64,000 nucleotides of DNA from Pseudoalteromonas aurantia 208. GTDB lineage: Bacteria > Pseudomonadota > Gammaproteobacteria > Enterobacterales > Alteromonadaceae. Position numbers and translations under genes: made by a program. This document shows positions 1 to 9,014 of the stretch, piece after piece; position 1 is the first letter of the stretch; every line of letters begins with the position of its first letter. Location: positions 1 through 64,000 of the forward strand of contig NZ_AQGV01000014.1 of assembly GCF_014858725.1 (NCBI RefSeq), in the 5' to 3' direction. Below the pieces are notes generated by a model. That model saw only the letters and a program-made list of their open reading frames with translations. It was not told the DNA's origin and did not search any database.

Positions 1-191
1 CTTTTTTTAAAGTTTCTACTTGTTCGAACAAAAAAAGCGCAAAGTTCGCAATATTTTCCATTTTCGCTTATTTTTAATGCAGTATTCTTCGTTAATTGCA
101 GTTTTATTATTGCGAAGTTTATATATATCGCTAATATAGCCACTCGTTTTGTTAAATTAATGTTTATCCCCTGTTTATTGGTAGATCAATT

Positions 192-659
192 ATGAAATCA
201 TCGGATCAAAAGCCTTTTATAATCACCATTGCACTTGCTGTCTTTGGTTTTCTTACGTTGCAATTTGTTTTTTCTAATATTGCATTAAGCGCACCTATCT
301 TATTTGCTGCTGGTATTCTTTTAGGAGGTTTAGTTGTTATATTTACTTCTAATGAGCCGCAAGAAGCAAAGCAAGAAGTTAAAACTAAAACTCTCTACGT
401 GGGCAATTTGCCTTATAAAGCCAATGAAGGCATCGTACGAGAATTATTTTCAGAACAAGGACAAGTTTTTAGCGTTCGTCTATTAAAAGACAAAAACACA
501 GGTAAACGTCGTGGTTTTGGCTTTGTAGAAATGGCCGAGCAAGATGCTGACAAAGCTATTTCAGCATTAAACGACCAAGAGTTCCAACAAAGAACGCTTA
601 AAGTAAGAGCTGCAAAACAAAAGCAGTATGATGCGGAAGAAGAAGAGGCTAATAGCTAA
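192..659 (+). CDS. Membrane-anchored RRM RNA-binding protein
   Basis: A 155-residue protein with two parts. Residues about 8-53 form two hydrophobic helices separated by a short turn. Residues about 66-143 form an RNA recognition motif, with RNP2 (LYVGNLPY) and RNP1 (KRRGFGFVEM) both intact, followed by an acidic tail. The RRM should bind single-stranded RNA, and the helices should hold it at the inner membrane with the RRM in the cytoplasm. RRM proteins are a minority class in bacteria; soluble ones are often cold-induced, but no regulatory site was recognised here. The 3' end overlaps the convergent murI by 11 nt. The domain call is secure; the RNA target and the membrane role are inferred. 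Confidence 0.8.
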   Translation: MKSSDQKPFIITIALAVFGFLTLQFVFSNIALSAPILFAAGILLGGLVVIFTSNEPQEAKQEVKTKTLYVGNLPYKANEGIVRELFSEQGQVFSVRLLKDKNTGKRRGFGFVEMAEQDADKAISALNDQEFQQRTLKVRAAKQKQYDAEEEEANS

Positions 660-1437
660 GGTTTAACTGCAAGATGACACGATCATCAGATCTTACTTTA
701 TCAGGAGCCGTTGCATAAAATTGTAATGGCTTTTTTATTCTCTCTTCACTAGACCCTTGTGTATTATTTGGATGTGCCAAAATAGACAACACACGTCGAG
801 CAATTGCCTCTCCTGAATCCACAAGTTTAACGTTACTGCCATAAAATGATGCCAAAGCAGCTTTTAAAATAGGGAAATGCGTACAACCAAGTACAATGAC
901 GTCTACACTCTGATCAATATTGAGTGTTTGAAGTTCAGCAAATACCACATTATTGTCAAGCTCTTGTTGCCAATAAGCAGCTTCGGCTAACGACACTAAA
1001 ACGGTTGAATGATGTGAGTCAACTTTACAATTCTGTGCAAACTCCTCTATGAGTCCGTACGTATATGCATTGCTTGATGTTGCGGGCGTTGCCAACAAGG
1101 CGATATGCTTTGAGCTACTCAGCAACACACCGGGTTTGATCGCTGGTACGACCCCAACAATTGGAATATTCGTTAATTGACGTGTTGCATTTAGTGCTGC
1201 GGTTGACGCTGTATTACACGCAATAACAATGAGATCCACTTGAAGATCTAATTCTTTAATGCGTGTAACTAACGCTGCAAGTCTCGATTTAATAACAGCT
1301 TCTGATTGTAAACCATACGGTAATAGTGCGTTATCCATCACATAACTAAATTGTGCATGTGGGAGCTTAGATTCAAGATGCTGTAAAATACTGGTTCCAC
1401 CAATCCCCGAATCAAATACCAATACATGTGGTGACAC
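649..1437 (-). CDS. murI: Glutamate racemase MurI
   Basis: Interconverts L- and D-glutamate to supply D-Glu for peptidoglycan; cytoplasmic. The 262 residues match the family's usual length. The N-terminal FDSGIGG motif and the two catalytic cysteine motifs (ACNTAS near residue 73 and GCTHFP near residue 185) are present. The start is a GTG with a GGAG ribosome site about 8 nt upstream. The gene is monocistronic by appearance and overlaps the convergent RRM gene at its 3' end. No defects seen. Confidence 0.93.
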   Translation of the reverse strand: MSPHVLVFDSGIGGTSILQHLESKLPHAQFSYVMDNALLPYGLQSEAVIKSRLAALVTRIKELDLQVDLIVIACNTASTAALNATRQLTNIPIVGVVPAIKPGVLLSSSKHIALLATPATSSNAYTYGLIEEFAQNCKVDSHHSTVLVSLAEAAYWQQELDNNVVFAELQTLNIDQSVDVIVLGCTHFPILKAALASFYGSNVKLVDSGEAIARRVLSILAHPNNTQGSSEERIKKPLQFYATAPDKVRSDDRVILQLNLSY

Positions 1438-1510
1438 AACTATACTCCGCCATTATAAAGTGACGCGCAGTGTGCCACGCACAAAGCAGAAAATGAATCC
1501 CTAATTATCG

Positions 1511-2605
1511 CTAACGCTCTTGAGGCCTATTCAATTGCGTAAAAAACCCCTCAGCATAATCTAAAAAATTATTAAGCCTATCTTGACCATGATTCATCCA
1601 TTCCAAAATATCTGGCAGTTGGCTCTCTAATCCAAACGACTTTGCAGTTTCATTGATCGTTTCTAATTGTTTATCTAGAGGTTGTAGTGCTTTCTCTAAA
1701 TCTTTAAGCGGATTACTTTGTTGATATTGGCTAATTGCCGCAGTAGTTTTAGTTTGTCTCAAATCCATCGTAAAGTTAGCTATTTGATCACTGCCTATAT
1801 TCAACTCTTTTGCTTTGTCGAATGCTTCATCATAGTCGCCGCCGAAGAAAGAGTCGCTGACGTCTCGAATATCTTTCATCATCTCATTAATGGCTTTTTG
1901 CTCATCTTCGTTCAGATCTCCATTCACACTGATCGAAAAGCTCACTTCTTGCCTATTTTTCTCAGCATACGCAAAGCCTTCTCGGTTGCCCTCTTTTGCA
2001 TAACTCGCACCTTGGCTCTGAGAATAAGCGTCACTAAAAGTAATTTGTACTTCATCCCCTTCTGCCGTCGTAAAAGTATAATCAGCTTGGTTTGCTAAAC
2101 TCGCATATTGCGCTGCACTTACTGACATTTTGTCTGGCTGAGGTTCAAACAATGACTTTTCGAATTCATCTAAGCCATTAAAAATACCTTCTTTAGACTT
2201 TGCAATACCTTCGCCAATCTCATCATTAAAAATACTACTTTCTTTTAGCTCATCCGTTGCTTCGTCTATGCCCATCAGCACACCTTTGCGCGCCTCCCCT
2301 AGCATATTTCGCAGTTCGTCATCGTCTTTACCGTCTGCTTTAGCTTTATTAACTGCGCCTTTCACAAAATCCAAAACATTTTTGACAATCGACTCAAAGT
2401 CAAACAGTGGCTTCTCTTTTTCTGGTTTTTTCTCAATACCAAGAGCTTCAGCAAGCTTGTCGTCTAAAAACTTTGCAGCCAATTTACTTTTGTCTCCAGA
2501 GTAACTATCTGCATTATTCTGAATGGTCGGCATAAATGGTTTGCTATTCCCTGCTCTAAACGAGCTGGCAGGGTTAAGCAATTGATTAAGTTGTCCTATT
2601 TTCAT
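1511..2605 (-). CDS. DUF5610-like hypothetical protein
   Basis: A 364-residue, acidic, mostly helical soluble protein without signal peptide or membrane segment. The N-terminal third (about residues 40-140, with FLDDKLAEALGI near the start) resembles the DUF5610 region found in Vibrio and Shewanella proteins. A middle stretch (about 165-230) looks beta-rich, and the rest is charged helix. I assign no function. I chose the ATG at 2605 rather than the upstream in-frame GTG because a GGAG lies 9 nt before it and because MKIGQLNQLL is a natural N-terminus. It is monocistronic, between murI and the divergent trmA. The DUF5610 label is from memory of the family. Confidence 0.6.
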   Translation of the reverse strand: MKIGQLNQLLNPASSFRAGNSKPFMPTIQNNADSYSGDKSKLAAKFLDDKLAEALGIEKKPEKEKPLFDFESIVKNVLDFVKGAVNKAKADGKDDDELRNMLGEARKGVLMGIDEATDELKESSIFNDEIGEGIAKSKEGIFNGLDEFEKSLFEPQPDKMSVSAAQYASLANQADYTFTTAEGDEVQITFSDAYSQSQGASYAKEGNREGFAYAEKNRQEVSFSISVNGDLNEDEQKAINEMMKDIRDVSDSFFGGDYDEAFDKAKELNIGSDQIANFTMDLRQTKTTAAISQYQQSNPLKDLEKALQPLDKQLETINETAKSFGLESQLPDILEWMNHGQDRLNNFLDYAEGFFTQLNRPQER

Positions 2606-2791
2606 GATGTGGCTCCACACGGTGAAACTAGTAGGCTAAAAGAGCCAACTACAATGCCTTTATTATCGGCAGGTTTAAATAAAGCTTAAGTTATTTAGTA
2701 TAGAAAATAAGCGCATTTTTCGCGATACACTGGACAAATCCCTAACGGTGCCTAAAATAGCGCGTCTCTATATAGTAAGGTAATTCTGATC

Positions 2792-3889
2792 ATGGCCGTC
2801 ATAACAATTGATACTTCCACTTATGCCCAGCAACTTGAAGAAAAGCAGCAGCGTATTTCTCAACAATTCGCGCGTTTTGATGCTCCTGATTTAGAGGTAT
2901 ACGATTCTCCGAAAACACAGTATCGCCAACGCGCTGAATTTAGAGTATGGCATGAAGGTGATGATCTATACCACATCATGTTTGATCAAGCGACGAAACA
3001 GAAAATACGCGTTGAACAATTCGATCCAGCTGCCCCCCTTATCAGTGAGCTAATGTCCGTTATGATGGACAAATTACGTCACAATGAAATACTGCGTCGT
3101 AAGCTGTTTCAGATTGATTACCTATCTACGCTAAGTGGAGAGATTCTCATTAGTTTACTTTATCACAAACCACTAGACGAACAGTGGCAAGCAGCAATGG
3201 AGACGCTACGGACTGAATTAAAGCAAACCTATAAAGTTGATTTTATTGGGCGTGCTAGAAAACAAAAAGTGATCTTCGAACATGATTATGTGACCGAACA
3301 ATTAAATGTCAATGGACAGACCTATACCTACCAACAAGTTGAGAATAGCTTTACCCAACCTAATGCCGTTGTGAATGAGAAGATGCTCGCTTGGGCACAG
3401 TCACTCTGTGTACCATTAGAGAACGATTTACTTGAGTTATATTGTGGTAACGGGAATTTTTCGATTGCTCTGGCTGGTAGTTTTAATAAAGTGCTCGCAA
3501 CAGAAATATCTAAACCGTCAGTTCACTCAGCACAATTTAATATTGCCGCAAATAAGGTAAACAACTTGGATATCTTACGAATGTCTAGTGAAGAATTTAC
3601 CCAGGCAATGAAAGGCGAGCGTAGTTTTTCGCGATTAAATGGCATTGAACTTAAAGATTACAACTGTCAAACAATCCTAGTTGACCCACCCCGAGCTGGC
3701 ATGGACGAACTAACCTGCCGTCTTGTCGCCAATTACGACAATGTGATTTACATTTCATGTAACCCAGACACACTCGAACGTGATTTAGAGTTACTCTGTG
3801 AAACGCATAGTGTTTCGCGTATCGCTATTTTTGATCAGTTCCCATACACCCACCATGTTGAGTCAGGTGTATTTCTACAACGTAAATAA
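2792..3889 (+). CDS. trmA: tRNA (uracil-54-C5)-methyltransferase TrmA
   Basis: Uses S-adenosylmethionine to make ribothymidine at position 54 of the T-loop of tRNAs. At 365 residues it is one residue short of the E. coli enzyme as I recall it. The SAM-binding motif (LYCGNGNFS, about residue 217), the DPPRAGMD motif and the catalytic-cysteine motif YISCNPDT (about residue 323) are intact. The iron-sulfur cysteine cluster of the RlmC/RlmD relatives is absent, which favours TrmA. An AAGG ribosome site precedes the ATG. Single gene, divergent from its left neighbour. Confidence 0.93.
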   Translation: MAVITIDTSTYAQQLEEKQQRISQQFARFDAPDLEVYDSPKTQYRQRAEFRVWHEGDDLYHIMFDQATKQKIRVEQFDPAAPLISELMSVMMDKLRHNEILRRKLFQIDYLSTLSGEILISLLYHKPLDEQWQAAMETLRTELKQTYKVDFIGRARKQKVIFEHDYVTEQLNVNGQTYTYQQVENSFTQPNAVVNEKMLAWAQSLCVPLENDLLELYCGNGNFSIALAGSFNKVLATEISKPSVHSAQFNIAANKVNNLDILRMSSEEFTQAMKGERSFSRLNGIELKDYNCQTILVDPPRAGMDELTCRLVANYDNVIYISCNPDTLERDLELLCETHSVSRIAIFDQFPYTHHVESGVFLQRK

Positions 3890-3898
3890 GCGCTTTCA

Positions 3899-4354
3899 TT
3901 AAAGTGATCTCAGCGCTTTACTCAGTGCTGGGATCTGCTCCTCACTAAAAACACGAATACCATTTTGCTCTAAGAGCTTCGCAGTCCAACCCATGCCTGC
4001 AACTTTATTACCTGTAAACGACCCATCATAAATCGTATTTCTGCCGCATGATGGGCTCGACTCCTTCAACAAAGCAAAACGTATATTGCTTGCTAAACAG
4101 TGAGCTAAAGCCAATTTTGCACCTCTTGCAAATTCATCTGACACGTCTACTCCTGTTACAGTGATTATCTGTGACATCAAAATTTCGGCTGCGTCTCTAG
4201 GAGTAGGTAACCCACCGGCCACCTCTGGACAAAATGATACCACGCGTTGTTGCTCACACAACTGAGATATAAACGGATCGTTCAGCCGCTGTGCCTGACC
4301 ATCATATCGAACCGGCTGCCCAAGCAAACAACTCGACACCAAAACCTTTTCCAT
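3899..4354 (-). CDS. DUF523 family protein
   Basis: A 151-residue cytoplasmic protein. It starts MEKVLVSSCLLG and carries the cysteine-containing signatures usual for DUF523: SSCLLGQPVRYDG at the N-terminus, FCPEVAGGLPTPR in the middle and KESSPSCG towards the C-terminus. The conserved cysteines hint at metal or iron-sulfur binding, but I assign no biochemical role. Two consecutive ATGs are possible; the second (4354) sits 7 nt from AGGAG and the first only 4 nt, so I chose the second. A bidirectional terminator separates it from the dsbA-like gene upstream. Confidence 0.8.
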   Translation of the reverse strand: MEKVLVSSCLLGQPVRYDGQAQRLNDPFISQLCEQQRVVSFCPEVAGGLPTPRDAAEILMSQIITVTGVDVSDEFARGAKLALAHCLASNIRFALLKESSPSCGRNTIYDGSFTGNKVAGMGWTAKLLEQNGIRVFSEEQIPALSKALRSL

Positions 4355-4370
4355 CATGACTCTCCTAAAC

Positions 4371-4401
4371 AAAAAAACCCCGCTTATGCGGGGCTTTTTA
4401 A
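4371..4401 (-). terminator. Rho-independent terminator of the srkA-dsbA operon
   Basis: A six-bp GC stem (CCCCGC / GCGGGG) with a TTAT loop is flanked by an A-run on one side and TTTTTAA on the other. It lies just downstream of the dsbA-like stop codon on the minus strand. The A-run on the plus strand gives a clean T-run in the minus-strand transcript. Confidence 0.88.
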
Positions 4402-4414
4402 GTCTAACAAATAT

Positions 4415-5044
4415 TTACTTTGCAGCAAGGTAATTGATTAGTTCACTAATTTGCTCTGGTGTGGTTGTTTTAGACTCGCGTAAACGCAGCTTATATTTAC
4501 CATTAACAATAAAAGTAGGAACGCCTGTCAAAGCACGCTTATCTTGCATTTGCTTTTGCATTCTGACCATTTTCGATGCTTTTGTACGTACCGAAAAGCT
4601 CTTATACAATTTATCAAACTTCTCACCATCAACACCTTGCGCGACAAAAATATCTTTCATATCAGCAAGTTCATTAATTTTACCGCGCGTACCGTGCAAA
4701 TGAGTGAAAATAGCAGTCACGATTTTATCTTTTTGTGGCAGTACCTCTGCGGTAGCTAACGCATTGCTCATAATCTTCTGCAATTTTTCATCTCGCGTAC
4801 CAACAAAATCAACATGGCTTTTTTTGAACTTAACACCTTCATTTAGTTTCGGCTTAACTTTAGCAATCAACGGTTCAAATGCATTACATGCTGGGCAATA
4901 GAACGAAAAGTACTCCGTTACTTCTGGTTTTTTAGTGCCGCGCTCTGAGATCACTTCATAATGAACGCCCTCTTCAAATACAGCCGCATTGGCCAGCATC
5001 GGCATCATCATCGCTACCGCTGCCGCTTTAATTACTTTTAACAT
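4415..5044 (-). CDS. DsbA-family thiol:disulfide interchange protein (CPAC active site)
   Basis: A periplasmic thioredoxin-fold oxidoreductase of 209 residues with a cleavable signal peptide (about residues 1-20, ending LANA). The active site reads YCPAC, not the CPHC of classical DsbA. The cis-proline loop TGVPTF is present near residue 165. It is the last gene of the srkA-dsbA-dsbA set, with 15 nt between the two dsbA reading frames. I chose the ATG at 5044 (GGAG six nt upstream) over an upstream in-frame TTG. The dipeptide between the active cysteines tunes redox potential in this family, so this copy may have another substrate range or a reducing role; that is inference. Confidence 0.85.
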   Translation of the reverse strand: MLKVIKAAAVAMMMPMLANAAVFEEGVHYEVISERGTKKPEVTEYFSFYCPACNAFEPLIAKVKPKLNEGVKFKKSHVDFVGTRDEKLQKIMSNALATAEVLPQKDKIVTAIFTHLHGTRGKINELADMKDIFVAQGVDGEKFDKLYKSFSVRTKASKMVRMQKQMQDKRALTGVPTFIVNGKYKLRLRESKTTTPEQISELINYLAAK

Positions 5045-5059
5045 TAAATTCTCCAATCC

Positions 5060-5683
5060 TTATTTTTTTAATAAGTGTTTTACTAAGTCATTTAATTCGT
5101 CTTGGCTTTGTAACTCACTCACATTAATTTTATATTTATCATTTACTATAAAGGTAGGTACACCTGTTAGCGCTCCCGCCTTTGAAAACTTTTCTTGTGC
5201 ATCTTGCATCGCTTTTTCTTCACTGATCACTGGCATGGTTGCTAATGCGGCGTCAAACTGTGCGCCCGTAATACCATTCACCTCTAATAACTTCTTTAAA
5301 TCAGTAATGTTATCTAATGGCACTTTTTTCACATGAATACTATCGAACAGTTTCGCAGCAATATCATCACCCTTACCGGCATTTTTAGCCACAATGTAGG
5401 CATAACTTAAGTTACTTTGTACGTCTGCAGACAAGCCACCAAGGAAATTTACATGACTTTTTTCAAACACAGCCCCTTTTGGTAAATTATCCGCTAAAGC
5501 CTTCGCTACAGGTTCAAAACGAAAACAATGAGGACAATAAAATGAGAAAAATTCAGTTACCTTTGGTGAGGCACTTTTTTCAGTGGTCAGTGTTTGGTAA
5601 TGTTTACCATCCGTAAAATCGGCTGCCATAACAAATAAGGGCAAACAAAATAATAATACTGCAAATTGTAATTTCTTTAACAT
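5060..5683 (-). CDS. dsbA: Thiol:disulfide interchange protein DsbA
   Basis: Introduces disulfide bonds into exported proteins in the periplasm. It has 207 residues with a signal peptide (about 1-20, ending FVMA). The classical redox motif YCPHC lies near residue 50 and the cis-Pro loop TGVPTF near residue 177. It sits 15 nt after srkA, the same neighbourhood as yihE-dsbA in enterobacteria. A GAGAG ribosome site precedes the ATG. The T2SS secretin substrates and the cysteine-rich proteins encoded nearby are plausible clients. Confidence 0.92.
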   Translation of the reverse strand: MLKKLQFAVLLFCLPLFVMAADFTDGKHYQTLTTEKSASPKVTEFFSFYCPHCFRFEPVAKALADNLPKGAVFEKSHVNFLGGLSADVQSNLSYAYIVAKNAGKGDDIAAKLFDSIHVKKVPLDNITDLKKLLEVNGITGAQFDAALATMPVISEEKAMQDAQEKFSKAGALTGVPTFIVNDKYKINVSELQSQDELNDLVKHLLKK

Positions 5684-5698
5684 CGGTCTCTCTCAAAT

Positions 5699-6673
5699 TT
5701 ATGGAATTAGTTTTATAGCGGGTTCATTTAATACCGCATATTGTTCTTTTAACGCTAAGACCTGCTGCTCCCAGTATTTGTCTGTAGCAAACCACGAAAA
5801 GTTCCGTGGAAATGCAGGATCTTGCCATCGAGTCGCAAGCCAGCCCATATAATGCACCATTCGCATCGCTCGTAAAGGTTCAATCAAACCTAATTGACGG
5901 TGATCAAAACTTTGAAATTCTTCATAGCCACACAGAAGTGTATCTAACTGCATCGCTTTTTCTTGTCTATCTCCATTTAACATCATCCAGAGATCTTGAA
6001 TCGCTGGACCTTGTCGACAATCATCTAGGTCGACAAGTAACAATTTATCATTTGACCACAAGATATTGCCAGCATGACAGTCTCCATGCAAACGGATTTG
6101 GTCAGTTTTATAATATGTTTGTTCCGTTTTATCTATCAGCTGATCTAATATTGTCAAAAAAGGCGTTTCCATATATTTTGACAACAACTGGCTCGATAAA
6201 ATAGCCTCTCGGGCATGATGTAAATAATCTTGTGTGTTAACTGTTGGCCTATGAGTGAACACATGATTTCCTGCAACACTATGTAAACGACCAATATAGC
6301 GCCCTAGCATCTCAAGCTGATCTAAGTTATCCATCTCAAATTGTCTCCCCCCCACACTTGGAAACAGCGTAAAACGGTAACCTTGATATTCAAATAAACT
6401 GGTGCCATCTCGCACAATTGGCGCAACTACAGGAACTTCAGCTTCAAGTAGATTAAGAGAAAACGAGTGCTCCTCATGTATTTGCTCGTTAGTCCAACGC
6501 TGGGGTCGATAGAACTTAACAACATAGCGGTAATTATCATCTGCTTTAAATTGATAGACTCGATTTTCGTAGCTGTTCAATGCTAACAAACCCGATTCTG
6601 GATAAATGCCAATGCTTTCTATCGCATCGAGAATTAAGTCTGGTGTTAAATTGGCAAAGCTAAATTCACTCAT
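5699..6673 (-). CDS. srkA: Stress response kinase A (SrkA/YihE)
   Basis: A cytoplasmic protein kinase of the APH/choline-kinase-like fold, 324 residues, matching the SrkA family length. Visible motifs are the nucleotide-binding lysine strand VVKFYRP (about residue 51), the catalytic loop HGDCHAGNI (about residue 195) and the metal-binding LLVDLDDC (about residue 212). In E. coli the homologue counters programmed death after stress. It leads the operon srkA-dsbA-dsbA-like. The ATG has GAGAG seven nt upstream. Confidence 0.9.
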   Translation of the reverse strand: MSEFSFANLTPDLILDAIESIGIYPESGLLALNSYENRVYQFKADDNYRYVVKFYRPQRWTNEQIHEEHSFSLNLLEAEVPVVAPIVRDGTSLFEYQGYRFTLFPSVGGRQFEMDNLDQLEMLGRYIGRLHSVAGNHVFTHRPTVNTQDYLHHAREAILSSQLLSKYMETPFLTILDQLIDKTEQTYYKTDQIRLHGDCHAGNILWSNDKLLLVDLDDCRQGPAIQDLWMMLNGDRQEKAMQLDTLLCGYEEFQSFDHRQLGLIEPLRAMRMVHYMGWLATRWQDPAFPRNFSWFATDKYWEQQVLALKEQYAVLNEPAIKLIP

Positions 6674-6690
6674 AGTACTCTCAAATATTA

Positions 6691-6717
6691 AAAAAGCGGG
6701 GTTAACCCCGCTTTTAA
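6691..6717 (-). terminator. Rho-independent terminator downstream of ccoG
   Basis: A GCGGGG / CCCCGC stem with a TTAA loop, flanked by AAAAA on the left and TTTT on the right, lies between the ccoG stop and the srkA start. It works for the minus-strand ccoG transcript and insulates srkA. Confidence 0.87.
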
Positions 6718-6740
6718 CTCATACTAGGTAGTGTACTGAA

Positions 6741-8168
6741 TTATCTTCCTTTAAAGAAGTTAGTCTGTTGTGATAACTGCTGTTCTGGGTTATCTATTGG
6801 CGCAATAACGAATGTAAACTCTGTTACTGGCTTGTTTAAGTCATACGGATCAATGATCACTGATAAAGGTAAATTCATAGAACGACCCGCGTCGACATGA
6901 AGTGATAATTTACCAATCACTTGGTAATGACTGAGCCCTTTAATCTCAACAGTATATGTTTGCGCGGATTGTGCTTTATTAATCACTTTTAGTGTGTAGG
7001 TATTTTCTACTAAGCCATCAAAGTTAACCCGATAAAGTTGATTTCGATCACGAATAATATCTAGCTCCATCGGTTTGCGCATAGCAATATTCATCACCAA
7101 TGCTGCACATAAAACGATGAGGATGAGTAAGTACCCAACCAATTTCCCTCTGATGGGCTTAGTGCGTTCCGCTGAGCTCTCTAAATTCCGCTCTGTTGTG
7201 TAAGAAATAAGACCCGGAGCATAGTTCATTTTTTCCATTACGCCATCACAGGCATCTATACATGCCCCACAATTGATACACTCATATTGCAACCCGTTCC
7301 GTATGTCTATACCTGTTGGACAAACTTGTACACACAAATTGCAGTCAATACAGTCGCCAAGTTCTAACTCCTTTGGATCTTGCTTACGAGAACGAGGACC
7401 TCTCGACTCACCTCTGGCTTCGTCGTAACTTACCGTGAAAGTATCTTTATCAAACATCGCTGACTGAAAACGTGAATAAGGACAAATATGTAAACACATA
7501 ATTTCTCTCATCCACCCTGCATTGCCATAAGTACAAACCGTAAAAACAGCAATACTCCAAAAGGCATAGCTGCTTGCTGTCAGCGCCAATAACTCAGGTA
7601 ATAATGTACGAATAGGCGTAAAGTAGCCTGCAAAAGTAATTGCGGTATACAAAGAAAACAGCACCCAACTAATATGCTTAGCGGATTTTCGCCAAAATTT
7701 ATCAAAGCTCATTTCTCGTTGATCGAGTTTTTTACGCTGATTAGCTTTACCCTCAAACTTTTCCTCAAACCAGATAAAAATGAATGTCCATACCGTTTGC
7801 GGGCATGTATAACCGCACCATACCCGACCATAGAAAGTAGTGACCAAAAACAAAGCAAATGCGGCAATCATTAAAATAAAAGCCAAAATAGTTAAATCTT
7901 GCGGGAGCAGTGTTAAACCAAAAATATTGAACTTTTGCTCAAACAAATCAAATAATACCGCTTGCTGTCCATGAAAGCTGATCCACGGCAACACCATAAA
8001 TGCCAGCATGCCAATAAACCCGATTCTTTGCCGTAGTAACTGATGTAATCCTTTTACCGCACGTACATAAATACGATTACGAGGGTTGAATCTATCAGGT
8101 TGGAGATCATCCGGTTTCTGTATTTTGACCTCGGATGGGATATTCTTAATCTTTATTTGCTTGTCCAT
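6741..8168 (-). CDS. ccoG: Cytochrome c oxidase accessory protein CcoG (FixG/RdxA)
   Basis: An inner-membrane polyferredoxin needed for assembly of cbb3-type cytochrome oxidase; in relatives it acts in copper delivery. It has 475 residues with several membrane helices in the N-terminal half, a VWCGYTCPQ motif near residue 117 and two 4Fe-4S motifs (CIDCNLCVQVCP near 265 and CINCGACIDAC near 290). A single helix then leads to a C-terminal periplasmic immunoglobulin-like domain. AAGGAG sits six nt before the ATG. The ccoNOP structural genes are not in the window. No FNR box was recognised upstream. Confidence 0.92.
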   Translation of the reverse strand: MDKQIKIKNIPSEVKIQKPDDLQPDRFNPRNRIYVRAVKGLHQLLRQRIGFIGMLAFMVLPWISFHGQQAVLFDLFEQKFNIFGLTLLPQDLTILAFILMIAAFALFLVTTFYGRVWCGYTCPQTVWTFIFIWFEEKFEGKANQRKKLDQREMSFDKFWRKSAKHISWVLFSLYTAITFAGYFTPIRTLLPELLALTASSYAFWSIAVFTVCTYGNAGWMREIMCLHICPYSRFQSAMFDKDTFTVSYDEARGESRGPRSRKQDPKELELGDCIDCNLCVQVCPTGIDIRNGLQYECINCGACIDACDGVMEKMNYAPGLISYTTERNLESSAERTKPIRGKLVGYLLILIVLCAALVMNIAMRKPMELDIIRDRNQLYRVNFDGLVENTYTLKVINKAQSAQTYTVEIKGLSHYQVIGKLSLHVDAGRSMNLPLSVIIDPYDLNKPVTEFTFVIAPIDNPEQQLSQQTNFFKGR

Positions 8169-8449
8169 CTAAGCTCCTTAAGCCGCTACGATCGACAGGT
8201 TACTTGCTACAGTGACCCTATTATTCATATGGATATTATAAGCAAGCTTAGTAAGTTATGGATACAAAATCACACAAGAATCTCTAAACTGAGCAACACT
8301 TTACGATAAAACGATGCGCTTGGTGGTTAATTAATGAATAAAATGGCATTATTTGATCCAGTCTCTGAGCACTAAACTTGCTTTTAAAAGCAGCATTTTA
8401 TTACACTAATAGCCGCAATTAAGCTATCAAGATCAAGGTTACTACCGTT

Positions 8450-8797
8450 ATGAAGAAATTTTTAATACTCGTGATCATTATATTAGGGCTGTTTACCATT
8501 GATCACCCGTCGATTAAAGGACCTCGCGACACACTACTAAATCAAGGGATAGATGTATTAAGCGAGTCCAGTAAAATAACACGCAGCCCTGCGGCACAAC
8601 AAGCGAGAGAAAGCGTTACACGCACCGTCTCTCTAAGCACTCAAGAACAAAATTACATCAATGAAGCACTGGCCACCGATGAAAAATTACGTGAATTTCA
8701 TTTACGTTATTGCGAAGAAAATGACGTCAACCTTGACTTATACGCGCCTACTCTCATGCAGGTATGTAACGTTACTAGCAGTATATTGAATAAATAA
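8450..8797 (+). CDS. Small membrane-anchored or secreted hypothetical protein
   Basis: A 115-residue protein whose first 17 residues are a hydrophobic helix (FLILVIIILGLFTI), acting as signal anchor or uncleaved signal peptide. The remainder is polar and helical with two cysteines, at about residues 89 and 107, that could form a disulfide. No family recognised. The downstream zinc-ribbon gene starts 11 nt later, so the two probably share a transcript. Confidence 0.6.
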   Translation: MKKFLILVIIILGLFTIDHPSIKGPRDTLLNQGIDVLSESSKITRSPAAQQARESVTRTVSLSTQEQNYINEALATDEKLREFHLRYCEENDVNLDLYAPTLMQVCNVTSSILNK

Positions 8798-8808
8798 AAA
8801 GGCAGATA

Positions 8809-9012
8809 ATGGACTTTAGTCAATTAAATAAGCAGCGCGCGCACTCTTTCGATAAGCAACGCACTATTCTAAAAAAGCTGGGGAAAGGCAAAACTATTTT
8901 ATGTGAAACGTGCCAACAGCCATTAACGCTTGATCTGGCGACAAGTAACACTCAACAGGGCATTATTTGCTGCGCTCAAGGCTGCACACATATTGAGTTA
9001 GAATTAGGTTAG
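8809..9012 (+). CDS. Small zinc-ribbon-like protein
   Basis: A 67-residue cytoplasmic protein with a basic N-terminal helix (about 1-28). Cysteines follow at CETC (about 32-35) and in ICCAQGC (about 53-58), a spacing that suggests a zinc ribbon. Function unknown; its size and basic start fit nucleic-acid or ribosome binding, but that is speculation. An AAGG ribosome site precedes the ATG. Its TAG stop codon overlaps the target-site duplication of the MITE inserted immediately after it. Confidence 0.6.
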   Translation: MDFSQLNKQRAHSFDKQRTILKKLGKGKTILCETCQQPLTLDLATSNTQQGIICCAQGCTHIELELG

Positions 9013-9014
9013 TT

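Noticed and set aside
1718-2098. Plus-strand frame of 126 codons opposite the DUF5610-like gene
   Set aside because: Antisense shadow with no ribosome site and low-complexity hydrophobic content; the minus-strand gene has a clear start signal.
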